Part shown: positions 21,101 through 33,165 of the stretch, piece by piece
How positions within the stretch are numbered: position 1 is the stretch's first letter
How the letters are laid out: each line of letters begins with the position of its first letter
The notes under the pieces: generated by a model
What the model was told of the DNA's origin: nothing
What the model saw: the letters and a program-made list of their open reading frames with translations, nothing else
The model's database searches: none
DNA from: Plantago ovata
Lineage: Eukaryota > Streptophyta > Magnoliopsida > Lamiales > Plantaginaceae
NCBI GenBank assembly: GCA_028274465.1
Contig: CM051455.1
Coordinates: 87,440,871 to 87,504,870, forward strand
DNA: 64,000 nt
Reading direction: 5' to 3'
Program-made: the position numbers and the translations under genes

Positions 21101-21581
21101 TCGTGCTACACTAGATATCGGATCTTACTCTAATGTGCTCCCAATGAATGTGTTTGAGAAGAGTAGCCTTGGAAAACTATCTGAGCATAAGGCTATTGTG
21201 CAATTGGCGGATGGATCCTTTGTGAGACCCGAAGGCGTTGTAAAGAATGTATTGGTTAAGATTGGTGAAACTTCTGTGTACACCAATTTTGTAGTTATGC
21301 CGGCGTCTACACCTGGGATGGGGGATGTCATTCTCTTGGGGCGAATGTTCTTGATTAAGCTACGCTCCGTGATAGACATCTACCGAAGAACTTGCACCAT
21401 TGAGGTGGATGGAAAGCAACATGTGTTGCGAGCCATATCTGATCCAAATATTCACTTCAATGCTTCCCACACTGTTAACTATTTTGGTCTTGCTGTCTAT
21501 GTTCACTCTCATTCACAGGTTCGTGGCATGAGGAGGAGATCCATGAAGGGGAAGTCTAGTACCCTCAAGAAGAAGAGCTAG
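21101..21581 (+). pseudogene. Element D protease end
   Basis: Fossil ORF piece: SYSNVLPMNVFEKSSLGKL, QLADGSFVRPEG and VILLGRMFL, ending in a basic tail MKGKSSTLKKKS. Similar basic ends in B (GKSSTHRRKR) suggest this is the natural end of the family's first ORF, with no downstream pol. Confidence 0.75.
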
Positions 21582-22697
21582 AGAAAGAAGAAGTCGAGTC
21601 TAAGACTATAAACAATGGCGCTATCCGGGAGGCAACCCGGAGTTTTTATCGCTTTTTTACCGCTTTATTGCATTCATTCATATACTGAACAATTTGCTTT
21701 TATTATGTGAATTTGTTCGTCTCTGTGTCGTTTGTGCTTATGTTTATGTTTGAGTGAACTTTTTCGAGTGTTTATCATGAGTAGAAGGCTTTTCGGGGAT
21801 AAAAAACTACGTTTTTTCGAAAAATTCGTCACCCCACCTCTGGAGGTGGGGGGCGAATCGCCCCACATGGCCAGAGAGCTTCGCACTCTCTGGACGTGGG
21901 GGCGACTCGCCCCGTAGTTTCTGGAAGATAAAAACGGGAGAGACCCCCATTTTTCCTCATTTCTCCATCTTCTACACTCTCTTACTTCTAAAAGTCCCAA
22001 AAATTCAAAATTTCTTCAATCTTTCATAAAACCTTCAATCTTCCACCAAATTTTGTGTTCTTTAGCTTCAATCGAAGCCCATTACGTGCTCTTCTTTTCA
22101 TCCGAACAACTTTCACACTAGTGCATTCGTTTTCCAGATCTGAGGTATCTTCACATGAACCCTAATTTTTCAAATTTGGGGGTTTTCAGATTTATGCTTC
22201 AATTAGGCTTATATGATGTATGGGTTGGTTGTTTGTGTGATTACAAACGTTATTCACTATCAATTGCATGTTCAATCATGCTTGGTTTGTTGGTTTGAGA
22301 ATTTTGCTACTACATGTCTATATCTCGTTACGCGATGTTTCTTTTCCTTCCATTCCGTACATATGATTGTATTTACTGATGTGATAATGATGGACATGAT
22401 GGTAGAATGCATGATTGATGAATTTGAGGATTTATGATGCTAGAATTTTTGCTACTATGGTAAGAATTGAGCCTTAAGATTTAAGGCTATTTGTTGTCTA
22501 GCTAGAGCTTAATGTGATATGTTACATGTCCTCGATATGTTGGTATGTTGCTTTTAGTTCTATAAGTAGCTAGACTAGACATGGAGGTTTTGAGGAGCTC
22601 GATTGTTATTGTTATCACTCGTGCATTTCACTCTTGCATTTGCATATGCATAAATCTGTTTTGTTGTACGAGGTACTAATAGGTGTTTGTAGGAACC
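21582..22697 (+). other. Element D noncoding region before the second ORF
   Basis: Contains the conserved hairpin (21625-21640), the GC palindrome cluster (21831-21915) with ccagagag...ctctctgg arms, and a leader with a splice-donor-like ctgag/gtatctt (about 22146) and an acceptor-like tttgtag/gaacc just before the ATG at 22698. No gene. Confidence 0.65.
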
Positions 22698-23561
22698 ATG
22701 CCACAAAGGGAGAGAAGCACTTCCGTTTGGCTACAATGAGGTATTGGAGGCGGTTCGATTACAACCATGTCAAGGGGTTTGACAAGGACAGTTTCCATGA
22801 GTTCTATGTTGGGTCTACAAGTCTTCAAGAGAAGGAGAGTGATCTTGTTAGAGGTACGTTCGAGCCATGGGCTTTTGCAGCAGCTTCGCGGTTTATCCAT
22901 AAGGAGGAACGAGAATCCACCAGGAGTGAGCACTCTTATGTCTATTCACGTACCACTGAAGGGATTGAAACCAATATTACGGCAGAAATCTGGCACAAGG
23001 ACTGCAAGGTTCGAGTGAACAGGGAGGAACCGGGGCAACCTCATCACAACAGATTCAGTCTTGAGTCAATAGTGGTGATGAAGTTCCGAATCGCTAACTT
23101 GATTCCAAAACATAATGACATGGACACCCAGCCCCTCTTTGGGGTACCCCTCGACTGCTTATTGAGGGAGCACCATATAGACATCGGGAGCATCAACCGT
23201 AGAGAATGTCGGCGACATTGGGCAAAGAAGAAGAAAACCTCTGAGTTTTCGAGCAGCTTACTGTAAGTTCCATGGGGTAGAGAACGTTGACGAGGGAGAC
23301 TCTAAGAGCACAGCTTTTTCCCCTTCAACAGTTCACGGGCTATTAGAGAGATACCGGATGGAAGACCCCATAACTGAAGCGACTAATCTTGAGGATTCTC
23401 TTCGACAATACAATTCTACTAGTGATGGTGGTGGTGACAATGGTGACAATGAAGACAATAGGGACAATAAGGATGCCATGAATACTGATGGAGGAGTTGG
23501 TCCTATGCGATCTATTAGTGGAACTACCACCACCACCACGAGCTCCGATGATCGCCAATAA
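22698..23561 (+). pseudogene. ATHILA-type second ORF of element D
   Basis: Fossil ORF with a shorter N-terminus than in B. Recognisable are RYWRRFDYNHVKGFDKDSF, YVYSRTTEGIETNITAE, MKFRIANLIPKHNDM and HHIDIGSINRRECRRHW, ending in an aspartate/asparagine-rich stretch. Broken. Confidence 0.65.
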
Positions 23562-25085
23562 GGGCCCTTGAGCAATCTCAATACCTTACATCTAGTGTAC
23601 TCAGCCGACCGAGGCCAAACCACGCGGTAACATCTAGTACCACATCTTATTACTTCATTCTCTTATTGCTAGGGACTAGCTTTAAATTCATGAGGGGGAT
23701 GGGATTTAAGTGAACTAGTGTTGTTAGTTTGGACCTTGCCATTGATGGTTTAGAGCTTGGCATTGGTAGGATGAGTATAGTACCTTGCATGTTTATCCGT
23801 TTGCATTTGCATTTGCACGTTTATCGCTTTCTTAGTATTTAGTTGCATACACTACATTCATCCTAGTATAGTTTTGCATGTTTTATGTGGAGTTTATTGC
23901 CAAATTTTTTGAACTTTTTTATTGGGTAGATTAACTAATTATGACATTAATCATATGCTTCATCTCTATGAATTTGTTTGAGGTTTTTCTCACTTGGCTT
24001 GTCACATTTATGTTCGCACTTAGTTAAACTTGCTAGTCTCGACATCACTTAGTGGTGTTTTCTCTACTGCGGTTCACGAAGGCCTTTATAATAGAATGAT
24101 GCATGTTAGGATCTTATGGTTGTTTTCCCGAGTAATTATGTACCTAAGAGGCAACAACTCTTCACCTTGCTTTGAGATTGCTAAATGCCTAGGAAGGAGG
24201 TAGTGTGAGATTGTGTGATCCTTTGTTTGCAACCTATTCTTTCGAATAGGTTTGGGGAGGGGGTTACGCTATCATTAGACTTGTCTTTTCGAGTTTTAGT
24301 GTGTGTTGTGAGTCTGTTTTCCCTTTTTCGTAAAGTTTGTACTCCAACCTATTCTTTCGAATAGGTTTGGGGAGGTCGTTTGTGTGTCATTTTAATTTCT
24401 TTGTGCTACTGCTGGCTAAAAAAAAAAAAAGAGAAAAAGAAACATTCCAGAAAAAAGAAAAAATCTGGAAAAGAAAAAAAAAAGACCCCAAAAAAGCAAA
24501 GAAGGGTCTAAAAAAGTCAAAAAGCAGTTTAGCAAAGTGTTTGTCTCGTTTTCCAATTCATGTAATGTTCGTAATCGAGTTATAATTTTCTATCTTTTGT
24601 TTTGTTTGAGTGTCATCTGTTCTAGACCACCCTCGTCCTGCCATTCAGGAAGTGGTGAATAGCTTTAGGCTTTGCTTGAGAGATGGGTAGAATAGGTGAG
24701 AGTTATCTTTTTAGGGAACCCTCCTTCGTTTGAGGAGAGCCAGTATTTGTTCGACCTCTTTGAGGAAAAGTCTTACCTTGGTGAACAGCAGTAAGTCCTC
24801 AGTTTCATAGGCAAGGGACAACCATTCGTATTTTAACATGTTTCATTACGTCGTCACTGACTAGGTCCAGGTAGAGAATGTTACAAGAGACTATCTTGTT
24901 TGACATAAATGCTTATGTGAATGTGTATGAGTCAATCGAGGCATTCTTCAACCTATATCCATGTTATGATTTGTATGGTCTTTGTTCATATGTTTTTTGA
25001 TAGATTTAATAGATTAGTTCATTTCATTTTGCGTGAGACTCCATTTTTTGTGTTGCATTGTTTTCTGCATTAGAGTCTAGCTTAG
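23562..25085 (+). other. Element D conserved 3' noncoding tail
   Basis: 1.5 kb without a gene, colinear with 34072-35596 (B, reversed) and 60878-62407 (C). It holds two PPT-like hairpins (24233-24260 and 24348-24375) and an A/G-rich run (about 24416-24500). Confidence 0.7.
24233..24375 (+). repeat. Paired PPT-like hairpins in element D
   Basis: CCTATTC-tttc-GAATAGG followed by tttggggagg, twice, about 115 bases apart (24233-24260 and 24348-24375). The trailing ggtttggggag is the same as the true PPT at 25110-25122. Also at 34824-34851/34932-34959 and 61515-61542/61623-61650. Confidence 0.7.
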
Positions 25086-25122
25086 TTGCTTGAGGACAAG
25101 CAAAGTTTCGGTTTGGGGAGTT
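25086..25122 (+). other. Pre-PPT hairpin and polypurine tract of D
   Basis: Hairpin TTGCTTG-agga-CAAGCAA (25086-25103), then ggtttggggagtt up to the LTR. Equivalents at 34036-34071 (B, reversed) and 62408-62444 (C). Confidence 0.75.
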
Positions 25123-25320
25123 TGATGAACGTGTATTTTACACTTTCATTCGAGTCTTTTTTCACCAATTTAGCTATCCTCTATGTTAATTTAGCTATAT
25201 TTTAGTGCATTTTATTAGAATAGTGTCACGTTTCCCTTTAAGTTTGCATTTTACAGGTTTTAGGTGAAAAACGTGGTTTTCCGGGCAATTATATTGAAGA
25301 GAACAAAGAATCGGTGTTCC
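25123..25320 (+). repeat. Element D 3' LTR, beginning only
   Basis: tgatgaacgtgtattttacac... matches the start of the LTR at 62445. The match stops at ggtgttcc (about 25320), where Copia3 sequence begins. Confidence 0.8.
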
Positions 25321-25327
25321 GAGGATG

Positions 25328-26542
25328 AGCTTCCTATACTTGTGTTCTTCAATACACTTATCTTCTTTACTATAGCCCAATTTGGTACCAACACTCATAG
25401 GGATCTTTTCAGGTTTTTCTTCCTCTTTGATCCTAAACTTTATGAGCATTTCCTTTGCATACTTTTCTTGATTAATGAATATTCCATCTTTGAGTTGCTT
25501 GACTTGAAATCCTAAGAAATAATTCAATTTACCCATCATACTCATTTCAAACTTGTTTGTCATGAGTTTCGAAAAATCATCACAAAGTTGCTTGTCCTTA
25601 GATACGAATATTATGTCATCCACATAAATCTGAACTAAGAGTATTTTACCATCATGGTTCATGGTAAACAATGTTTTGTCAACTTCACCTTTCTTGAAAC
25701 CATTATCCAGCAAGAACTTAGCTAAGGTATCATACCAAGCTCTTGGTGCTTGCTTTAGACCATATACAGCTTTCTAAAGCTTGTATACCATCTTGGTTTC
25801 TGAGGGAAGTTCAAAGTCAGGGGTTGTTCCAAGTAGCTTCTTCAGCAAGTTCACAAATTAAGAATGCACTTTTAACATCCATTTGATAAACAATGAAGTC
25901 ATTGTGAGCCGCAAAGGCCAAGAAAAGTCTAATTGCATCCAATCTTGCAACTGGTGCATAAGACTCATCATAGTCCAGTCCTTCAGTCTGACAGTAACCT
26001 TGAGCAACTAAACGTGCTTTGTTCCTTGTTAGTTCACCAGACTCACTCAGCTTGTTTCTGAACACCCACTTTGTACCAATTGCTTTCTTGCCTTCAGCAA
26101 GGGGTACAAGTTTCCAGACTTTGTTCCTTTCAAATTGATCCAGTTCTTCTTGCATTGCCTTGATCCATTCAGAATGCTTTAAAGCTTCTTCTATGGTCTT
26201 GGGTTCAATTTCTGAAACAAAGCAAGAGAACAAAGCTTCTACTTCTACGACTTTTGCTTCTTCAGCAAGTCCATGATTAGCAGATACTTTGGATCTAGTC
26301 ACTTGGCGTTTGTCAATATCACCAATCATATCCGTAGAGGGATGATCTCTAATACATTTATTAACAGGTTTTCTACTCTTTGGATCTGGATAAGTTTCCT
26401 CATCAGCATGTGACTCTTCAGTATGTACTTGCTCAGTACTACTGGTATTTTGTTGTGTCTCTGCTGAGATTGGTTCATCAGCAACTGCTTGTTCAGCATT
26501 GCTAGATTGTGGTAATTCATTAGCAGGCACAGGAAGTTGCAT
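25328..26542 (-). pseudogene. Copia3 reverse transcriptase part
   Basis: Fossil [53 protein letters not shown] and the catalytic-type IYVDDIIF, then KFEMSMMGKLNYFLG. Broken. Confidence 0.8.
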
Positions 26543-28069
26543 AGTTTCAGCAACATCCGGAGCGACTGCGTCTTTTGCTGGAAATTCTTTGTCATGAACT
26601 ATATTTATCTTGTCATGACTCGGGGGAGGAGAGTCATTGTCAGAATCATCATTTAGTTCAACTAACTTGACTTGCCTAGCATCAGATTCAGTTCATTGCT
26701 CGTGTATGAGTAGCTTCTTCTTACAATCTGATATTTCTTCTTCAGCAGGCACTCCTTGTGACTTTTCATAGAATACAACATGCACTGATTCTTCGATCTT
26801 TTGTGCCTTTTTGTTGTAAACTCTATAAGCTTTACTATGCAAGGAGTAACCAAGAAATATCGCTTCGTCTGCCTTTGGTTGAAATGTTCTTAGGTATTCT
26901 CTACCATTGTTAAGAACATAACACTTACAACCAAATACTCTTAGATGGGTGATGTTAGGAGGTCTTCCAACAAATAACTCATTGAGAGTTTTGTTGTATT
27001 CCTTAGTAACCAGACATCTGTTTTGAGTATAACAGGCGGTATTAATCGCTTCAACCCAGTAAGCTTCACTTATTTCAGTGTCAGCAAGCATTGTTCTTGC
27101 ATCTTCTTTTAGGGTGCGATTCTTCCTTTCAGCAACACCATTTTGTTGTGGTGTCCTTACTAAGGATAACTGATGTTGTATGCCTTTTGAAGTGCAATAC
27201 TCAGTTATGTACTGGTTCACAAACTCAGTACCATGGTCAGTTCTTTTGACTTTTACCTTGTCATTTTTCATGACTTCGAGCTTATTCAACAAGTTAGGTA
27301 TTTCAGTCCTTGTTTCAGACTTGTGCTTGATAAATACTACCCAAGTGAATCTTGAATAGTCATCTACCACCACCAGACCATACTTCTTACCAGCATAGCT
27401 TGTTGAAGAAGATTCAAACAAGTCCATGTGCAAGAGTTGTAAAGGTTTTATAGTTGACGGTACTGCCTTGTTCTTAAAAGAAGATTTGGTTTGCTTTCCT
27501 TGCTGACATGCATTGCAGACACCATCCTTCTTGAAAGTGACCTTAGGTAATCCAACTACAAGGGCCTTTTTAGACAGCTTATTCAGCGTCTTGAAGTTTA
27601 GGTGACTTGTTCGTTTATGCCATAACCATGCTTTTTCAGCAAGGCAATCATGACCTGAGACAAGGCATTTTTCAACGATTACTGAAGACCAATCTACAGT
27701 GTACGAACCTCCTGATCTTCTAGCAACCATAATAACCTTCTTTGTCTCAAAGTCTATAAGTTTACATTCATCACTTTTGATTTTGATGAAATATCCTTTA
27801 TCAGCGAATTGACTCATGCTGAAAAGGTTAAACTTAAGATTTTTGACATAAAGAACTCCCGAAATGGTAATGCATCCTAACTTCACGTCACCATAACCTT
27901 TTGTAGCACCAAAGCCTCCACCAGCAAACCTTATTGTTGGACCTTTAGACCACCATCTATAGTTTATAAGGTTATTCTTGTTGCCCGTCATGTGCTTTCC
28001 ACAACCACTGTCAAAGTGCCAGATTGCATTGTTTGTCTCCGTGGTTGAAGTCTGCACAATCAAGAGCAA
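26543..28069 (-). pseudogene. Copia3 protease, integrase and hinge
   Basis: Fossil, same domain order as Copia1: DSGCGKHMTG, HKRTSH...CNACQQGK, LHMDLF, KRTDHGTEF and NGVAERKNRT. About 90% similar to Copia1 by eye. Confidence 0.83.
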
Positions 28070-30433
28070 ACAAGTTAATTATCCAATATTGGATGTCCAT
28101 TAACATGTTCAAGAATGCGTCCATGGAAACCCAAGTTTTAATTTTTTCAACTTTGACTTGTTTTCTACTTGCTGAGGAACTAGGAGGTTTTGAGCCGAAA
28201 GACTTTTGATTCATGTTGATCAAATCCACTTTCTGATGTGGTGTCTTGCTCGGTTGACCTTTTTGCTGAACATACTTTTCAGTAAGTTCTTTTCTGGCAA
28301 GCTTCCTTCTAGCCCTAGCGTTTTGAGTTTTGTCAGAACTCTTAGGCTTGGTTTTATTCATCTCTTTGAAGTATCTTTGCTTATACTCATGAAAAAGTTG
28401 ACTTCGCTTGGTTTTGAAACCGATTCCACTTTTTGGAGAATGCTGAGCTTTTGTCTCAGCAACCTTACTTGATTCAGGTTTGTTATCAAAGGTCTTCTAA
28501 TTACTTTTAGTAATCTTGCCTTTTGACTTAACAAATTGCTTTTCAGTAACTTGTTTGGCGGAATGCTTTACAACATCCTTTCTCTTAACAGTTTGCTTTT
28601 CAGCAACCTGTTTTCCTTTTAATGTCTTGTTACTTTGAGTAGCAACAACGGGCTTTACGATCGTAGGTACTTGATTTCATTTTTCAGCAACCTTAGATTG
28701 ACCAATCTGATAGAGTTCTCGTTGACCACTATCAGTTGCGCGTACAAAGGTAATTGTTATTTGTCTTTACTCAAGATTATTACGTCATCACCTTCATACG
28801 TTGCACCTAAACCTTCTTTCTGAGATGGATCTCTCAGATACGAGTTTAGTTCAGTCAGCATATTACTTGCATCAGCATAAGATTTGAAATTTATTTTCAT
28901 CTTTTTCATTTCTTGTATTTCAGCAAGTAACTTTACAATTGAGGACTGATACTCTTCCAATTCTATTTCCATTTGAGTATTCCTCTATGTAGCTTCAGCA
29001 ATCAACTTCTTGAGATGCAATATTTCAGCATCTTTCTTTTCTGACTCTTCTTTCAGCAAGACATACTTTTCAGTAGTTTGCTTGGTCAGAGTTTCAGCAT
29101 TCTGTAGTTTATCTTGCTGTGTGCTCAGAGTTTTCTCAAACCTTCCGATTTCTCATTGAATTCTATCAAGGTCAATATCATCTTCACTTTCTGAGTCAGA
29201 ATCAGAGGTAGGACTGTTTACCTGACCGGCCATGAGGCAGAATTTGTAGTTTGACTCATCTGGATAATCTTCCATAGCTATTCCACAAACTTCCTTGCCG
29301 ATCTCTACGTCAAGAGTGGCTTCTTCTTCTTTAGTGTCTGAGCTTTCTACCTCACTGTCTTCGGAGCTTGTATCAATGCACAACGCATCGATTTTTGCTT
29401 GAAGCTTCTTCTTTTCTTCAGGAATAAAAGCCCTTTTGAACATCTTCTTCTTTTCAGCAGATTTACCTTTCAGCAAAGGACAATTTGCTTTGAAGTGTCC
29501 AGGATTTTTGCAGTAAAAGCAGAGATTATTTCCAACTGCTGGTTCTTCAGAGGAATTTGCTTACTGAGCCTGCTTGTTCAGCGAGCTAGCCTCATTCTTG
29601 TATTTATGGTAGTTGTTACCAAGATGCTTTTTCAGCTTCTCTTTTGCTTTTCGCCTTTCAAGTTCCTTACTGATGAATTTCTTCATGTTTTTAACAACTA
29701 AAGAATTTTCATCAGCAGGCTCTTTATCATTCTTCTTTTCAGAAGATGACGGCTTTGCAGCAGGAGCAATGTTTTGCGATTTTTCAGCAAACACATTTTC
29801 TCTTTGCTTTGTCTAGTAGTTGACAGTAGCAAGATGAGAGAACAACTCTGTAGGTGTGATGTTTGGCATTCCTTGATTATAGTAGAAATTTTGAGTATGG
29901 ATCCATTCTTGGTTCAGACTTCTGATAATGGTTTTCACCTTCTCAGAATCTGAGTAAAGATTTCCAACTCCTAAGGTAGCCATTTCACTTACTAGAGTTG
30001 TGAATCTGAAGTCCAAGTCTTCCAGTGACTCATTTGTACCTTGTTTAAAGTTCTGGAACTTTATCTTTAGCACTTCGAGTTTGTTTTTCTTGGTTTTGGC
30101 ACCCCACAGTTTGCACTGTATAGTATCCGGAGTTGATCGAATGATGATGTTTCATGCTTTGTCATCAAGACGGAATCTCTTAGCTTCGTCGGAAGTCCAT
30201 TCCTCTCTTGGTTTTGGAACGGCGGTGTCAACCGGTTCTCCTAAGATAGTTTCCTTACCAGCAGGATCCGTGGTTTTGTGAGGAAAGCTTCTCTCAAGTT
30301 TAGTGATCTTGATAGGTCCATCATTTATGACTGTGACCATTTCATCACTAATGGTCTCAAGATGTAACATCATGTTGTTTCGCCATTTTTCATAGTTTTT
30401 CAGCTTCAGCAAGGGACCGTCTCCTAAAGACAT
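28070..30433 (-). pseudogene. Copia3 gag and gag extension
   Basis: Fossil gag starting MSLGDGPLLKLKNYEKW at 30433. Parts of the capsid region (NESLEDLDFRFTTLVSEM), the basic KELERRKAKEKLKKH stretch and the coiled-coil extension are recognisable. Many breaks. Confidence 0.75.
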
Positions 30434-30531
30434 CCTGTCAGCAAAAGACTACCAAACTGATCAAGTGAGAGTGATTTACGGAAAGCACCTAAGGGGATCT
30501 AGGTTCAGTGCTGAAGGTTAAAGAACCTCCA

Positions 30532-30543
30532 GCTCTGATACCA
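30532..30543 (-). other. Primer-binding site of Copia3 (tRNA-Met)
   Basis: The minus strand reads TGGTATCAGAGC beside the LTR, as in Copia1. Confidence 0.85.
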
Positions 30544-30545
30544 CT

Positions 30546-32054
30546 TCTTGGTCCCTTTAAACAACAAGAAAAGACTAGAGGGGGGGTGAATAGTCTTTTC
30601 AAACTTTCGTCGTTTAAAAACATTCTCAACAAGGGCTTATTACTTTTCAGTAATGAGTTTGCTGATACTTAACTTTCTCAGCAAGTACTAGTTACTTTTC
30701 AGTAACGAGTTTTACTGGTACTTAAAAACAGAGTGCGGAAGTCTTTATACAATAAGTGTTTTTCAATAAGTGCTAGTTTCAGCAAGTGAGCAGAGTGACA
30801 GTGTACAGATAGATAAGCTTGCTGAAAACTAAATGCAGTAAAGTAAATCACACAAACACTTTTTATAGTGGTATCTGAGAGTGGCGTAATCTCTCAACTA
30901 ATCCACTTTGTCCTTTCTAGGACTGAATCCACTAAGATAAGTTTGAGGTTCCTTACAACACCTATCTAGAGCGATTCTTCAGAACACTTACTTCCTTTCC
31001 AACCTAACTAGAGAACGAAACCTTGTTCTCCACCAAACTTGGGACTTATAATCAACAACACTATGCTTGATTAATTTCCCCCTGAATTTCACGCCTGAAA
31101 AAGGGTGTTTATCAGTTAGAGAGGTTTGGGATGAGATAACTTGAGTATAACTTATTCAGCTATAACAAGTAATCTAAGAAACAAAACTTTGAATACTTTG
31201 TAGTAAACAAGTTAAATTGTTTCTGGTGTCAAGACTTGTTCTTGTTCGAAAGAAAGAACACTTAACTAATTTTTTAGCCGTGAATGTTCTACTTCTTCAC
31301 AAATATCTTTTGTTTCAAGCTTTAAGTCTTGGAACGGATCAATAGGCAGTAAAGAGTAAGAAAGATGACTGTTTAAGCACAAGTGAGAGTTTGATCACGT
31401 TGTTGACACACTTCTACTCTTTGCCGGATGACCTCTATTTATAGTGAATCAAGGGAGCCGCTTGAATTTCAAATTCTAAGGCTTTGTTCCTTAAGATGTC
31501 ACTATCTTGATTTTGTACTTTCAGCAGCGTCCTTCATTTGTCTTCTAGTCTTCATGTTCTTCGCATGCTTCCTTTTGCATTTAATGTTCATTTGAATGAA
31601 ATTCAAATATGATCGTTGGAGCGCAAATGCAAGTACTTTCAGCAAGAAGGTCACATATGTATTTCAGCAAGCGGCCAGTCTCAGTTTCAGCAAGCACAAC
31701 CTACTCTATCATATAGATTTTCACTTATGCAAGGTGTTGCTGAAGTTTCCACTTTCTGAGCAACATGTGCCTTTGTAGATACCATCTTCAGAAATCTTCT
31801 TTAGTCTTCAGTCTTCGAATTCTTCAAGTTTCTGAACGGTTCTAGTGCTTCAATAGTTCGTTTGTAAAAACAAAGTACGTCATCAGCAAACCTAAAGCAC
31901 CTAACTAGTACCTACACTAAGTCTTCAACAAACGTTCCTCTTTTACAATGTCCTTAAAATTCTAAATTCCTATGGACCTTAAGAGTACTAGTTACTGGAC
32001 TTTCCTTAATTTAACATGGTCAATTGCTCATCAAAATTTACAAGTTTCCTAACA
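30546..32054 (-). repeat. Copia3 5' LTR (about 1509 bp)
   Basis: Homologous to the Copia1 LTR over its length, with many substitutions. TATA box 31435-31444. Only about one U3 unit with tacgtcatcagc remains (about 31850-31885). Confidence 0.85.
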
Positions 32055-32590
32055 AACTCCAATATTGGAACCCATTTAATTTGTGGAAAATAGAGCGAAT
32101 GTGATATAGGATTTATGACAAGTTCATGGTCACGGGGAAAATGTTAGACATTCATGTGGATAATATTACACTCAGTCTTAATTATGACACATATGAATAC
32201 TATGCATGTACTTGTTAAGTTTGAAGATGAAAAAATACATCATGTTAAGTAGTTTGTAAATTCAACATTTTTCTATGGTAAAGGTGGAGTATTATATGAC
32301 CATGTTCATTGGGAAAAGGTGGAGTACCAATGCCATTGAAAATGATAATGGGGAGATATTAAATTGACATATGAAATTCTAATTCAATGAAAAAAATACA
32401 TGCTATTAAGTTTTTGGATACTATATAATATGTTCCAGTTAAAAGTTGGTGAGTGGTAATGCTTATGAGAAACATAGACGAAGATAGAGAGATAAACAAT
32501 TGTGTAACAATACACAGCGATATCTTTCTTTATTTGTTATTCCACATAATCAAATTTATATAACAACAAGTATGCGTAGAACTTTTTTAC
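32055..32590. other. Unassigned AT-rich sequence
   Basis: No ORF, RNA gene or repeat I can identify. It is the flank of Copia3 on one side and of the MULE end on the other. Confidence 0.4.
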
Positions 32591-32992
32591 GGGTTAATTA
32601 ATTGGGCAATTTACATCTACACCCTGTTATGTTTTTTTATTACAGATCTTTCCCTCTTGGTTAGACAATAACATGTAGTTCGATGTTACACAAAAACAAT
32701 TACAGATAGCCCCACGAACTTGACTTTTTGCGAATTAAGAGCTGGAAGTTACATTTCTACCCCTGCCGGAATTTCAGAATTCGGCCTGAGACAAACAGCT
32801 TAGGATTTGGTCACGTGCACCGCACATGTGGGGTTATATGTAATTGAATTTCCAGAAAAGGTGGTGAAATGAAAAAAAATATAGTCGTTGAAGTAGCCGT
32901 TGGAATTGAATTTTTGCATATTTAAACCCCTTCTAACTCAATTTTTGGTAGTTTTCACCTTCTTTTACTTCTATATCTTCTTCCATCTTAAG
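32591..32992 (+). promoter_or_regulatory. MULE end and promoter of the GRF zinc-finger gene
   Basis: Starts near gggttaattaattgggcaatttacatctacaccctg, which looks like a Mutator-like element terminus, although the partner terminus is not in the window and no 9-bp duplication could be checked. A TATA-like catatttaaa lies at 32917-32926. The stretch stops at cttccatcttaag (32992), where a copia LTR begins. After re-orienting 33166-58644, this would be the 5' region of the gene at 47524-47952, whose ATG is preceded on its strand by ttaagaga. Confidence 0.45.
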
Positions 32993-33065
32993 TGTTAGGA
33001 AACTTGTAATTTTGATGAGCAATTAACCATGCTAAATTAAGAACAGTCCAGTAACTAGTACTCTT
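32993..33065 (+). repeat. Start of a copia LTR in plus orientation, cut by the gap
   Basis: 73 bp, identical to the reverse complement of the Copia2 LTR end (49619-49691), including a variant (aagaacagtcc) not shared by Copia1 (aagatcagtcc). Preceded by ttaag (32988-32992), which matches the target site at Copia2's other end. Best read as the 5' LTR start of Copia2. Confidence 0.8.
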
Positions 33066-33165
33066 NNNNNNNNNNNNNNNNNNNNNNNNNNNNNNNNNNN
33101 NNNNNNNNNNNNNNNNNNNNNNNNNNNNNNNNNNNNNNNNNNNNNNNNNNNNNNNNNNNNNNNNN
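33066..33165. other. Assembly gap (100 N)
   Basis: Exactly 100 N, the conventional unknown-size scaffold gap. Confidence 0.99.

Larger units (their letters stand above)
21097..25320 (+). mobile_element. Athila-like element D, 3' half
   Basis: Fossil element on the plus strand: protease end, hairpin, GC palindromes, ATHILA-type ORF, long noncoding tail, PPT and the first 198 bp of the 3' LTR. Its 5' half lies beyond element A and the left window edge. A is inserted in its protease; the right end is cut and fused to Copia3. Broken and older than A. Confidence 0.83.
25321..32054 (-). mobile_element. Copia3: old, truncated SIRE-like copia element
   Basis: Fossil, minus strand. It has a 5' LTR (30546-32054), tRNA-Met primer site, gag, protease, integrase and part of the reverse transcriptase; RNase H, extra ORF and 3' LTR are absent. 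Coding parts are heavily broken (ten or more breaks). Its LTR is about 230 bp shorter than in Copia1, mostly because the U3 array is reduced. No target duplication can be assigned. Confidence 0.87.

Noticed and set aside
32055-32590. Target duplication or 3' partner for Copia3
   Set aside because: Its other end is lost at the fusion with D, so no pairing can be tested.
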